DNA from: Bin87 sp965221295
GTDB taxonomy: Bacteria > Chloroflexota > Dehalococcoidia > Lucifugimonadales > UBA3495
Length of the DNA stretch: 64,000 nt
Direction: 5' to 3'
Assembly: GCA_965221295.1 (NCBI GenBank)
Contig: OZ244879.1
Span: 1,426,001-1,490,000 of the forward strand
The translations under genes were made by a program, and so were the position numbers. Shown here in pieces: positions 26,772 to 35,317 of this stretch. Below the pieces are notes generated by a model. It was not told the DNA's origin, did no database searches, and saw only the letters and a program-made list of their open reading frames with translations. How positions within the stretch are numbered: position 1 is the stretch's first letter; each line of letters begins with the position of its first letter.

Positions 26772-27284
26772 CTAGCTGAGGTCGATCTCTTTCAACGCTT
26801 CCGCAAAATTGGGATCCAAAACGTAAGCGTCGTTCACCTTGTCGTACGTCAGCGGCCGAGGCAGGTTCACGTCCCCTCGGCGTCTCTTGAGCCGGTTCAG
26901 GCTGTGGCCCTGGCTAGACAGGGAACCGGACAATTCCCTCTGGGACAGCTGCAAGGTGTGCATCAACTGGGCGCGCTTCTGGGTGTAGTTGGGCGACCGA
27001 GAAACCCGGATCATGGCTTCCCTTGCCGTATCTGACAGGTTGCGCCAGAAGGTGTAGACGTAGCTGGTGTTCCAAACCTGATCACGAGGTTGGGCCTCGA
27101 CCTCGGGCGCCGGTTCAGGTTGGGCCTGGTCGTCGGCGGATTCGGGCGGTTCGTGCGCAATGTTCGGCGCTGCGGTGGCGGCAGGGTTGGCCTGCTGGGT
27201 CGCCGGCGTCCGTCCGGCCATGCCCTGTAGGGTGGCAATTATTTCATCAATTCCACCCTCTATGGTAACGGTAACTTTCGTCAA
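26772..27284 (-). CDS. Hypothetical protein with Pro/Ala-rich linker
   Basis: 170 residues. A short N-terminal segment (VTVTIEGGIDEIIATLQG) is followed by an Ala/Pro/Glu-rich linker (~35-90) and a basic helical C-terminal region (WRNLSDTAREAMIRVS, LQLSQRELSGSLSSQGHSLNRLKRR). The second half of that region looks like a helix-turn-helix followed by a basic stretch, so nucleic-acid binding is possible. I do not recognise a family. TTG 27284 has GGGAGAG just upstream. A longer frame continues to 27359 without support. Confidence 0.65.
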   Translation of the reverse strand: MTKVTVTIEGGIDEIIATLQGMAGRTPATQQANPAATAAPNIAHEPPESADDQAQPEPAPEVEAQPRDQVWNTSYVYTFWRNLSDTAREAMIRVSRSPNYTQKRAQLMHTLQLSQRELSGSLSSQGHSLNRLKRRRGDVNLPRPLTYDKVNDAYVLDPNFAEALKEIDLS

Positions 27285-27382
27285 AATATCTCTCCCACTG
27301 CGGTATGTCTTTGGATGGAGGAGGCCAGCGGTATTACGCGCCCCTGCTTCGCAGAACATTACCTTACCACACCATCACGCTC

Positions 27383-28342
27383 TCAGCGTCCCAAAGCTGT
27401 CACTATCGCGGATTCCAGAATCCCGGGCGGCGCGTACTGTTCAAATCTGGCCTCAATGATCCCGTCCCTGCTCACCACGAAAGTCCAGGGTTCCGACACC
27501 AACCCCCATTCCGCCACCGCTGGAACTAATTCACGGGACGGGTTGGCAGGTTCAATGAGATGAGGGTTCTGGTAAACCTCCACGTGCACGAAATTGGCCC
27601 GTCCCTGGTATTTCCGGGCCAGCGTCGATAAATCTGACACCTGCGGCCCGCACGTCGCCGACACGCAAAACGCTGGCGTCGCGAAGGTGATCACCGCCGG
27701 CTTCCCGTCCGCCACCGCTTCCGCAACGGACAATTGGTACAGCGCTGGGTCCGGTTCAGGGCTGCTGCTGATCGAACGTAGGTCATCGACTTTGGTCGCG
27801 GTGGGCGTGTTCGAACGCGGCGCCGGGTCCCCAATGGCCGGCGCTTTGTGCTCGGCCGCCACCGACACCACCGATCCGATGGTCAACATCTCTCCCCCCG
27901 GCCGGCGGAAAGTAGCGTGCAGTTCCCAGATGCCGGGCGCCTCGTCCGTGGCGGCGCCGGCTTGGTCAAACGACACTTCCGCGACAAAAACCCCGCGCCG
28001 ACCTTCCGGTGGCCATTCCAGGAATTCGGCAGTGGCGCGGCGCCGCACCTGTCCGGTGTCGGCGCCCGGTTCGTAGTACACGGCTCGCAGTTCCACAGAG
28101 TCGGGCCGCACCGGCATGTAGTCCCGGTCCACTAACCCGAAGGACACCCGGTTTTTCCCCACTGCCAGATCACTATTGGACACCACCAGGCTGACCGGCG
28201 GCCCTCCTGGCGGTTCCGCCAGTGGGTCGGTTGGCCCGGCCGTCGCGCCGCACGCCAACGCGGCCAGCATGACCGCTGTGGTCAGCAGCTTCGTCGCGGC
28301 CGGGATGAATTCCCCCGGTCTGGATTTGAACCAATCGGACAT
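27383..28342 (-). CDS. Lipoprotein with thioredoxin-like C-terminal domain
   Basis: 319 residues. A signal segment ends at MLAALAC31, a lipobox-like site typical of this genome (compare SAC and AAC in other lipoproteins here). Residues ~45-165 form a beta-rich domain. Residues ~200-319 look like a thioredoxin fold: KPAVITFATPAFCVSATCGPQ, FVHVEVYQNP, then EPWTFVVSRDG with the cis-Pro strand. The two Cys (226, 231) are spaced C-x4-C, not CxxC, so redox activity is uncertain. No RBS is seen before ATG 28342, which abuts the divergent promoter of the monooxygenase gene. Confidence 0.78.
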   Translation of the reverse strand: MSDWFKSRPGEFIPAATKLLTTAVMLAALACGATAGPTDPLAEPPGGPPVSLVVSNSDLAVGKNRVSFGLVDRDYMPVRPDSVELRAVYYEPGADTGQVRRRATAEFLEWPPEGRRGVFVAEVSFDQAGAATDEAPGIWELHATFRRPGGEMLTIGSVVSVAAEHKAPAIGDPAPRSNTPTATKVDDLRSISSSPEPDPALYQLSVAEAVADGKPAVITFATPAFCVSATCGPQVSDLSTLARKYQGRANFVHVEVYQNPHLIEPANPSRELVPAVAEWGLVSEPWTFVVSRDGIIEARFEQYAPPGILESAIVTALGR

Positions 28343-28370
28343 TGTGCGCTTTCGGCGGCGCTCCTATACA
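28342..28370 (+). promoter_or_regulatory. Promoter for luciferase-like monooxygenase gene
   Basis: TTGTGC (28342-28347), 17 bases, then TATACA (28365-28370). The leader to the ATG at 28459 is about 80 bases. Confidence 0.55.
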
Positions 28371-28458
28371 ATAGGTGTCGGCGCCAGGTTCCATTGGGCG
28401 ACACCAGCGCTGCGAAATACCATCATACACTCCCCGCCCCCCATTCCACGAGGCCAAC

Positions 28459-29499
28459 ATGCAATTCGGTTCCTTTGTTTTCCCCGTGAGCCACGACCCG
28501 CAGCGCGATTCGCAGGTCATCGACTCCACCCTTGATGAGATGATCCTGGCTGAAGAGATTGGAATGCACTCGGTGTGGCTGACCGAGCACCACTTCGATG
28601 GAGCGGCCGCCCACGCCGACCCACTCGTACTGGGCGCCGCGCTGGCGGCCCGCACCCGTCGCGTGAAGATTGGCTTCGCCGTCGTCGAATTGGCGTTCCA
28701 TCATCCGGTGCGCTTGGCGATCCAGACCTCTCTCCTGGACAACCTCAGCCACGGCCGGCTGATAGTGGGAACCGGGCGCGGCTCTGCCTACAACCACTAC
28801 GAATACCTCGGATTTGGCATCACAATGGAGGATGGAGTCGCGCGCTTGGCCGAAGCGGAACAGCTGTTGGTCGAGGCGTGGACTGGAGAACCGCTGCTCC
28901 ACAGCGGGGAATTCTGGGACGTGAAGTTCCCCCAACTCCGTCCCCGGCCGTACCAGAAGCCGCATCCGCCTCTGATCCGCGCCTGCATCAGTGAAGCTTC
29001 TACCATTGCCATGGCCCAGATCGGCCGCCCGGTCATGTTCGGAGTACAGACGCTGGATACTCTGCGTCAACGCTTTGAGCGTTACGAGACGACCATGCTC
29101 GATTCCGGTTTTTCCGAATCCGAGACTGAGACTGCCCTAGATCAATGTTGGGCTTCCCGGGACTTGTTCGTCTCAGAAAGCTACGACGAAGCGTTGGAAA
29201 TCGCGGCGGAGGGATTCGAACGCGAGCGTACCCACTTCCGGCGCGCCCGCGAGGATTACAACCCCGGCGGATTCCCGCCACCTGATCCCAATCGGCCGGC
29301 GCCCGCGGGCGAGGTTCTGGAACACGCCTTCATTATCGGCAACCCGTCCCAGGTGGCGGATGAGGTGGCGGCAATGCGCGATGTTGGCGTGCGCAACCTG
29401 ATGCTCAAGCTCAACGTCGGCGAGATGGACACCCATAACGTCCAGAAATCCATGAGGCTATTTGGCGAGAAGGTGATGCCAAAGTTCGCCAACGATTAG
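28459..29499 (+). CDS. Luciferase-like flavin-dependent monooxygenase (LLM)
   Basis: 346 residues, TIM-barrel LLM family. It has MQFGSFVFPV, AEEIGMHSVWLTEHHFDG (conserved His-His region), KIGFAVVELAFHHPVRLA, GRLIVGTGRG and a C-terminal FIIGNPSQVADEVAAMRDVGV. These enzymes use reduced flavin and O2 to oxidise a variety of compounds, including C-C, C-S and C-N cleavage. The substrate is unknown. GAGG precedes the ATG. A second, clearly different LLM gene lies at 59224. SAR202 genomes are known for many such paralogues. Confidence 0.92.
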   Translation: MQFGSFVFPVSHDPQRDSQVIDSTLDEMILAEEIGMHSVWLTEHHFDGAAAHADPLVLGAALAARTRRVKIGFAVVELAFHHPVRLAIQTSLLDNLSHGRLIVGTGRGSAYNHYEYLGFGITMEDGVARLAEAEQLLVEAWTGEPLLHSGEFWDVKFPQLRPRPYQKPHPPLIRACISEASTIAMAQIGRPVMFGVQTLDTLRQRFERYETTMLDSGFSESETETALDQCWASRDLFVSESYDEALEIAAEGFERERTHFRRAREDYNPGGFPPPDPNRPAPAGEVLEHAFIIGNPSQVADEVAAMRDVGVRNLMLKLNVGEMDTHNVQKSMRLFGEKVMPKFAND

Positions 29500-29891
29500 C
29501 CGGACGCTCCAGGCTGGCAACGATCACGAGGGGTTTCGTGGCTGATGCATCCCGCATCCGATAAAGCCACTCGAACCCCTCGTTTGCCGTAGCGATGCGC
29601 TCCGTTTCAGTCGTAGCCACCGGAGCGCGGCCATCACGTTGTTCGCAACCGATTGCCTTCGGCCCGGCCGGCGGACGCCGCATCGCTCAGCGCGAGATCT
29701 TGGCCCCAACCCATGCCGTCGCCGCGGGAAACAGAAACCTTGTTGAGAACGGGAAGCGTCGGCTTGGCCGTCGATAGTCCCCGAGTTCAGGGGCCCGGGA
29801 CGTCTCCGTCGCGCCTTCACGGTCGTCCGGTTTGTCTGCCGCCGTATCCTCCGCGACGCTCGCGTCGAACCGAGCGGGTGACTTGAAGAGC
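29500..29891. other. Intergenic region after LLM gene
   Basis: 392 bp. The only clear element is the long imperfect inverted repeat at 29527-29582. A minus-strand stretch reads NEGFEWLYRM, a phrase seen in WecG/TagA-type glycosyltransferases. It is isolated, so chance is likely. Confidence 0.4.
29527..29582. terminator. Nested long hairpin downstream of LLM gene
   Basis: CGAGGGGTTTCGTGGCT pairs with AGCCACTCGAACCCCTCG (one bulge, about 16 pairs). The loop contains a second stem, GATGC-atccc-GCATC. There is no T run. It starts 27 bases past the stop codon and could protect or terminate the transcript, or be a palindromic mobile repeat. Confidence 0.5.
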
Positions 29892-31058
29892 CTAAAGGTT
29901 GCGCACCATGGCGTCCAGGCTATCCAGCGCTTTGCTGATGTTTTCCTGGCTGTTGGCGTATGACAGCCGAACATAACCTTCGCCGAATGCGCCAAACGCA
30001 GATCCCGACAGCAGGGCGACGCCGGCGTCTTGCATGGCTCGTTCCTCAAATTCGGCGCTGGTAAGGCCGGTGTCCTTGATGCTGGGGAAGGCGTAGAACG
30101 CCCCCTCGGGTTCGGGGCAATTGATCCCCGGAATTGACTGTAGGCCATCCGCGATCAGACGACGGCGACGGGCGAACTCCGCGGCCATTTCCTGCACCGC
30201 GTCCTGGGGCCCGTCCAGCGCGGCTACTCCCGCGATTTGGCTGAATGACGCGGCGCAGGAGACACTGTTGGTGGCCAGGCGGGAGATGTGGGGAGCCAAC
30301 TCTTCAGGGACTATGCCGTAGCCCAGGCGCCAGCCCGTCATCGCGTAGCTCTTGGAGAAGCCGTCCAGGATGATGGTGCGGTTGGCCATGCCCGGCAGCG
30401 CCGCGATGCTGTGGTGTTCCCCAGAGTACAGTATGTCCTTGTAGATCTCGTCTGACATAACGTACATATCCGGATGGCTGCGCACGACGTCGGCGATGGT
30501 CTCCAGTTCGGCTCGCGTCAGGGCCGAGCCACATGGGTTTTCAGGCGAGTTGATGATCAGCAACCGAGTGCGCTCGTTGACCATTTCTGGCAGTCGGCTC
30601 AGGTCGGGATGGTATGCCTGCTCTTCCAGCAGTTGCATGGGCACTGGTGTCGCGCCAGTGAATTCGATCATCGACTCGTAGATGGGAAATCCCGGATTGG
30701 GGTAGATGACCTCCGCTCCGGGTTCACCAAGGGCGAGCAGCGCGTAGAACATGATCGGCTTGGCCCCAGGCGTCACGACAACCTGTTCCCAGTCGGTGTC
30801 GATTCCCCGCACTTCTCGGCTGTTGCGGGCCACCGCCTGTCGCAATTCGGGCAGACCTGGCGTGGGGCCGTAGTGGGTGTATCCGTCCTGCAACGCCTGC
30901 ATTCCGGCCCGCACGATGTGTTCGGGGGTTTCAAAGTCAGGTTCCCCGATTTCCAGGTGGATGATCTCGCGGCCCTGAGCTTCCAGGGCGCGGGCTTTGG
31001 CGAGAACCTCGAAGGCAGATTCGGTTCCCAGGCGGCTCATGCGGGCGGCGACGGTCAT
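29892..31058 (-). CDS. PLP-dependent class I/II aminotransferase
   Basis: 388 residues, AspC-like fold type I. Features are HLEIGEPDFETPEHI, YTHYGPTPGLPELRQAVA, TPGAKPIMF, INSPENPCGSAL, the MSDEIYKDI Asp and Tyr, the PLP Lys in GFSKSYAMTGWRLGY, and VRLSYANSQENI with the carboxylate Arg. It probably acts on aspartate, aromatic or branched substrates; the exact one is not clear. It is a monocistronic gene convergent with the LLM gene and divergent from the nitroreductase. Confidence 0.92.
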   Translation of the reverse strand: MTVAARMSRLGTESAFEVLAKARALEAQGREIIHLEIGEPDFETPEHIVRAGMQALQDGYTHYGPTPGLPELRQAVARNSREVRGIDTDWEQVVVTPGAKPIMFYALLALGEPGAEVIYPNPGFPIYESMIEFTGATPVPMQLLEEQAYHPDLSRLPEMVNERTRLLIINSPENPCGSALTRAELETIADVVRSHPDMYVMSDEIYKDILYSGEHHSIAALPGMANRTIILDGFSKSYAMTGWRLGYGIVPEELAPHISRLATNSVSCAASFSQIAGVAALDGPQDAVQEMAAEFARRRRLIADGLQSIPGINCPEPEGAFYAFPSIKDTGLTSAEFEERAMQDAGVALLSGSAFGAFGEGYVRLSYANSQENISKALDSLDAMVRNL

Positions 31059-31237
31059 GGTTCGGCAATCCTCGAATCATCAGCAAGGTGGGGCTTTGGG
31101 CCCGCCCGAAGGTTACCACTTTTTTGCCCACGCCGGCAGGCCACCCGCCAGATCGGTGGTGTTATGATTGTTGGGCGCTTTGGAAACATGGGCATTCCCG
31201 AAACATGGGCAGTCCCGGAACTAGGAGCCGCTTGCAA

Positions 31238-31894
31238 ATGCCGGTAGTCCACAATCTTTCGCCCGACGAACTGCTGACGACCACCCGCGCTGTGCGCAAA
31301 CGTCTCGACTTTGATCGTCCGGTACCCGATGAACTGATACGCGAATGCCTGGCCGTGGCGCAACAGGCTCCAACCGCGAGCAATCGCCAGAACTGGCATT
31401 TCATGGTGATCACCGACCCCGGCAAGCGGATGGCGTTGGCTGAACTGTACCGCAAGGGCTGGCGGCAATACACCGAGTCGCCCACGGCCGCCACCAACCT
31501 GCAATACGATGATCCGGTCCGCGCCGCGGTACAAGGTAGGGTCGGTGAGTCGGCGCAATATTTGGCCGACAACATGCATCGAGCGCCGGTCTTGGTCATC
31601 CCGTGCATCGCCGGTAGAACCGACCGCGCGAGCATCGTGTCGCAGAGCGCGCAATGGGGCACGATCATGCCCGCAGCGTGGAGCCTGATGCTGGCGGCCC
31701 GCGTCAGAGGCATCGGTTCTGCGTTCACCTGCATCCATCTCATGTACGAAGAGGAAGCTGCGGAACTGCTTGAAATACCTTACCGACGGGTGATGCAGGC
31801 CGGCCTTATACCCATGGCCTACACCATTGGCGACCAATTCCGGCCAGCCCACCGCGAGTCCCTCGACGACATCGTCCACTGGAATCTCTGGTAG
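31238..31894 (+). CDS. Nitroreductase family FMN protein
   Basis: 218 residues. The start of the domain, TTTRAVRKRLDFDRPVPDELI, is the FMN phosphate-binding RSxRxF-type motif, followed by AQQAPTASNRQNWHFMVI. PAAWSLMLAARVRGIGSAFTC is the flavin/dimer helix. Such enzymes reduce nitro groups, quinones or flavins with NAD(P)H. AGGAG lies about 9 bases before ATG 31238. The longer frame upstream has no family sequence. Confidence 0.9.
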   Translation: MPVVHNLSPDELLTTTRAVRKRLDFDRPVPDELIRECLAVAQQAPTASNRQNWHFMVITDPGKRMALAELYRKGWRQYTESPTAATNLQYDDPVRAAVQGRVGESAQYLADNMHRAPVLVIPCIAGRTDRASIVSQSAQWGTIMPAAWSLMLAARVRGIGSAFTCIHLMYEEEAAELLEIPYRRVMQAGLIPMAYTIGDQFRPAHRESLDDIVHWNLW

Positions 31895-31954
31895 GCCGGC
31901 GCATCGCCGGTAGAATTCCTCGGCGTCAACAAGCCATCAGGAGCAGAAAACTTC

Positions 31955-33154
31955 ATGGGAACGCCCCGCAAAAAAATCGTTTTGGCCTACAGCGGCGGGT
32001 TGGACACCTCCGTGGCCGTACCCTGGTTGCAGGAGAACTATCACGCCGACGTGATCACCTGCACCATAGACTTGGGGATGGTCGATCTCGAGACCATACG
32101 CCAGCGGGCCTACGCTGTCGGCGCATCGGAAGCGGTTACGGTCGATGGACGGGAAACACTGGTCAACGAATTTCTGTGGCCAGCCTTGCGCGCCGGGGCC
32201 ATCTACGAGGGTCAGTACCCGTTGGCCACCGCCCTGGGGCGACCTCTGATCGCCAGGTATCTGGCTGATGTCGCCAAGCAGCATGGCGCCGACGCGGTGG
32301 CGCATGGCTGCACCGGCAAGGGGAACGATCAGGTGCGCATCGAAGTGGGTGTTGCCGCCCTGGCTCCCGGCGTCGAACTCATCGCTCCCATCAGGGAATG
32401 GGGCATGAACCGGGAGGACGAAACGCTGTACGCCCGGGAACGGCAGCTTCCCATCGCGCCGTCGAACAGCAAGTACAGCACCGACGAAAACCTATGGGGT
32501 CGTAGCGCAGAGGCGGGAGAATTGGAGGATCCCTGGATGGAGCCGCCCGAGGACGCCTACGAATGGACGGTCAGTCCCGCCTTGGCTCCGGATGAACCCG
32601 CTTACGTCGAGATCCGGTTCGAAGAAGGCATCCCAACCTCGATAGATGGCGAAACCATGGCTGGAGTGAACCTCATTGGCCACCTGAACGAGTTGGCGGG
32701 GTCCCACGGCATCGGCCGCATCGACCACGTTGAGAACCGCCTGGTCGGTATCAAGAGCCGCGAGGTGTATGAATCCCCCGCCGGGGCGCTGCTCCACGCC
32801 GCGCACCGGGCCCTGGAAACCATGACCCTTTCCCGCGAGCAAACCCGATTCAAGGAGCGCGTCGCCCAGGAGTACGCGGAGCTGGTGTACAACGGCCTTT
32901 GGTACACGGCTCATCGCCGGGATCTGGACGCCTACGTGGGCAGCACACAACTTCACGTAACCGGCGATATCCGGGTCCGCCTGCACAAGGGCTCCTGTGT
33001 CGTGGTGGGCCGGAAGGCCGATCGCCCTCTGTACGACTACGGCCTGGCCACCTACGACCGCGCTGACGAATTCGACCACACGGCGGCGAGAGGATTCATC
33101 GACATCTACGGCCTGCCATCCCGAACCCAGTTGCGCCGGCAGGGTGGCGGCTGA
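31955..33154 (+). CDS. argG: Argininosuccinate synthase
   Basis: 399 residues, standard length. The PP-loop AYSGGLDTSVAVPWL binds ATP. HGCTGKGNDQVRIEVG, APIREWGMNREDE, LWGRSAEAGELEDPW and ETMTLSREQTRFKE are conserved ArgG blocks. It condenses citrulline and aspartate with ATP in arginine synthesis. AGGAG precedes the ATG. argD lies convergently downstream, so both halves of arginine synthesis are near each other but not co-transcribed. Confidence 0.97.
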   Translation: MGTPRKKIVLAYSGGLDTSVAVPWLQENYHADVITCTIDLGMVDLETIRQRAYAVGASEAVTVDGRETLVNEFLWPALRAGAIYEGQYPLATALGRPLIARYLADVAKQHGADAVAHGCTGKGNDQVRIEVGVAALAPGVELIAPIREWGMNREDETLYARERQLPIAPSNSKYSTDENLWGRSAEAGELEDPWMEPPEDAYEWTVSPALAPDEPAYVEIRFEEGIPTSIDGETMAGVNLIGHLNELAGSHGIGRIDHVENRLVGIKSREVYESPAGALLHAAHRALETMTLSREQTRFKERVAQEYAELVYNGLWYTAHRRDLDAYVGSTQLHVTGDIRVRLHKGSCVVVGRKADRPLYDYGLATYDRADEFDHTAARGFIDIYGLPSRTQLRRQGGG

Positions 33155-33162
33155 TTTGCAAA

Positions 33163-33197
33163 CCTCGCAGTGGCGCCAACGGCGCGCCGCTGCGAGG
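33163..33197. terminator. Hairpin after argG
   Basis: CCTCGCAG (33163-33170) pairs with CTGCGAGG (33190-33197), with extra GGCGC/GCGCC pairing inside. There is no T tract. It starts 8 bases past the argG stop. Confidence 0.45.
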
Positions 33198-33413
33198 AGC
33201 GAAATTGACGCGGCTATCGCCCCGTTGGCGCCCGAGGCGGTTGGATGCGGTCGACCAGATTGGCCGGCTTGGCATGCTGCGGCAGAAGCTGGGATGTTTG
33301 CCGTAACCAATGCGGCAAGTGCGATGGCGCAACCTTCGGGCGGGGACGGTGTGACGACGCCAAATGCTGCCATTCTGCGTTGGCGGCCCCTTAGAATCGC
33401 GCAACATTTCGCC

Positions 33414-33440
33414 GGCGGCCCGTGTGATCAGCGGGCCGCC
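33414..33440. terminator. Hairpin downstream of argD
   Basis: GGCGGCCCG and CGGGCCGCC form a perfect 9-bp stem with a 9-base loop, 30 bases past the argD stop on the minus strand. There is no T tract. Confidence 0.45.
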
Positions 33441-33470
33441 AGCGTTCGTTCGTGCGATCTCGATTGAGGC

Positions 33471-34661
33471 TTACAGATTGCGCAGGGCCTCGTCGAGCCG
33501 GCCGACGCCTTCGTCGATCTCCGCCTCGGTGATGTTCAGCGCTGGCATGATCCGCACCGCGTTGGGCCGGACGCCGTTGAGCAAGACGCCGGCGGCCTCC
33601 GCGTTATCCATGACCTGTGGCATGATGTCGCTGTCGAACTGAACGGCGGCGAGCAATCCTTTGCAACGGATTTCATCGACGAAGCCGTATTTGGCCTTGA
33701 GTCCGTTCAGCCGGTCATTCAAGACAACCTCCATCCGCCTGACGTTGCCAAGAATGTCGTTCTCCAGCAGGTAACGCGTGCCAGCGGCGGCGGCGGCGGT
33801 GGTGAGGGCGTTGCCGCCAAAAGTGCTGCCGTGATCGCCGTAGGTGAGCGCCATGGCGCTTTCCTTGGACAGGAACGCCCCGATGGGAACGCCGTACCCC
33901 AGGCCCTTGGCCAGGATCATCACGTCGGGTTCCACGTCGTATTCCTGATGACCGAACAGGCTGCCCAGCCTACCCATGCCGGTCTGCACTTCGTCCAGGA
34001 TCAGCAGTATGTTGTTCTGATCGCACCAGGCGCGCAGCCGTTGGAAGTAGTCTTGGTCCGGAATGTTGACGCCCCCCTCGCCCTGCACGGGCTCCACCAT
34101 TACCGCGACGGTATTCTCGGTGGTGGCGTTCATCACCGCCTCGACATCGTTGAAGTCAACGTAGGTGAAGCCTTCGGGGATGGGTTCGAACAGCTCGTGA
34201 TAGTGCGGTTGGCCGGTGGCGGCCACGGCGTTCATGGTGCGGCCGTGGAAGGAGTTGAAGGCCGTGATCACTTCGTAGGCGCCGTCCTTGTGCAGCTTGC
34301 CATACCTGCGGGCCAGTTTGAGAGCGCCTTCCACGGCCTCGGCGCCGCTGTTGCAGAAGAAGACGCGATCCATGCAGGAGTTTTCGATCAGCATCTCGGC
34401 GATGTCCAACTGCGGCAGGGTATAGAACTGGTTGGAAGTCTGGATCAGCGTGGCGGCCTGTTGGGCGATGGCGTCGACGACGACCGGCGGACAGTGCCCC
34501 AGGTTGTCCACAGCCCAGCCGGCCACGAAGTCGATGTATTCTTTGCCGTCGGCGTCCCAAACTCGGGAGCCTTCGCCCCGCACGATGACCACCGGCCGGC
34601 GGCGCACGGTCTGGGCGTAGTATTTCTGCTCAATGGCGATGTATTCAGCGTTGCTGGGCAT
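33471..34661 (-). CDS. argD: Acetylornithine aminotransferase family (class III)
   Basis: 396 residues, class III PLP aminotransferase. It has GKEYIDFVAGWAVDNLGHCPP, FCNSGAEAVEGALKLARR, FHGRTMNAVAATGQ, LDEVQTGMGRLG, the PLP Lys in ILAKGLGYGVPIGAF and STFGGNAL. Acetylornithine aminotransferase (ArgD) is the best reading because of length, sequence and the argG neighbour. Related omega-aminotransferases share the motifs. GAGGGAG precedes the ATG, and ATTATA (34724-34729) gives a TATAAT -10 on the minus strand. Confidence 0.9.
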   Translation of the reverse strand: MPSNAEYIAIEQKYYAQTVRRRPVVIVRGEGSRVWDADGKEYIDFVAGWAVDNLGHCPPVVVDAIAQQAATLIQTSNQFYTLPQLDIAEMLIENSCMDRVFFCNSGAEAVEGALKLARRYGKLHKDGAYEVITAFNSFHGRTMNAVAATGQPHYHELFEPIPEGFTYVDFNDVEAVMNATTENTVAVMVEPVQGEGGVNIPDQDYFQRLRAWCDQNNILLILDEVQTGMGRLGSLFGHQEYDVEPDVMILAKGLGYGVPIGAFLSKESAMALTYGDHGSTFGGNALTTAAAAAGTRYLLENDILGNVRRMEVVLNDRLNGLKAKYGFVDEIRCKGLLAAVQFDSDIMPQVMDNAEAAGVLLNGVRPNAVRIMPALNITEAEIDEGVGRLDEALRNL

Positions 34662-35317
34662 GAGTCGTCCGCTCCCTCTTGGTTTGATGCCGACCGGCGG
34701 GCGACGGCCCCCGGCCTCTAGCCATTATACGCCTTCCATGCCCGCCAAGAGAGGCATGGCCTCACAACTCCGTCGGCGCTACTGCAAGCTGGGCAGATAC
34801 ACCGCGAATACCCTTCCATCGTCGTGTCGCGGCGCCGGTCCAACATGGCGGGCGGCGGAGCGGCGCGGCAATCGCGCGCCTGACCGCTCTTCAGTTGTGC
34901 GTTGACCTGGCAAGTCCACCCCATCGAAATGAACGGCCAGCGGGCGCCCGACGATGGCGAAGCGGGCCCCCTGGTACATTCGGGCCAACTTGACCCTCCA
35001 TTTGCCCTGTGCTTTACTGGCCACGGCAGTTCACCCATAGTTGTGGGCCAGTCTGCGACGTTGAGCGGAATAGCCCGGTGGATTTCGGAGCCTTCATGCA
35101 ATCCGAAACCCAGATTGGCGGCACGCAAGAAGAGGTTCGGCGGCAGGCTACGATCTGGCGGCCGTCGCCAACCGGCATCGCCCTGATTGCCCATGGCTGA
35201 CGCGAGCGCTGGGACAGATCCCTCAGCGTCACGTCCCCCAATTGCCACTACCAGCGACGCCGCCGCCGATCCCGGCAAAATCTGGCCACAACCAAAACCA
35301 GCCAATGGAGTAACGCG
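34662..35317. other. 656-bp intergenic region upstream of argD
   Basis: No confident gene. It holds the argD -10 box, a hairpin at 34736-34759 (CCATGCC with GGCATGG), and a minus-strand open frame 34779-35024 beginning with protein-like text (KWRVKLARMYQGARF, VGRPLAVHFDG). That text vaguely recalls the C-terminal beta region of integrase-type transposases. I treat it as a possible decayed element only. Confidence 0.4.

Larger units (their letters stand above)
33155..33470. other. argG-argD convergent spacer with two hairpins
   Basis: No gene. It holds hairpins at 33163-33197 and 33414-33440. The segment around 33190-33219 (TGCGAGGAGCG followed by GACGCGGC and ATC) resembles the left part of the 127-bp palindromic repeats at 43 kb, so it is probably a decayed copy. 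Confidence 0.5.

Noticed and set aside
29411..29683. Glycosyltransferase gene suggested by NEGFEWLYRM on the minus strand
   Set aside because: Only this short phrase fits. The surrounding residues do not, and part overlaps the LLM gene.
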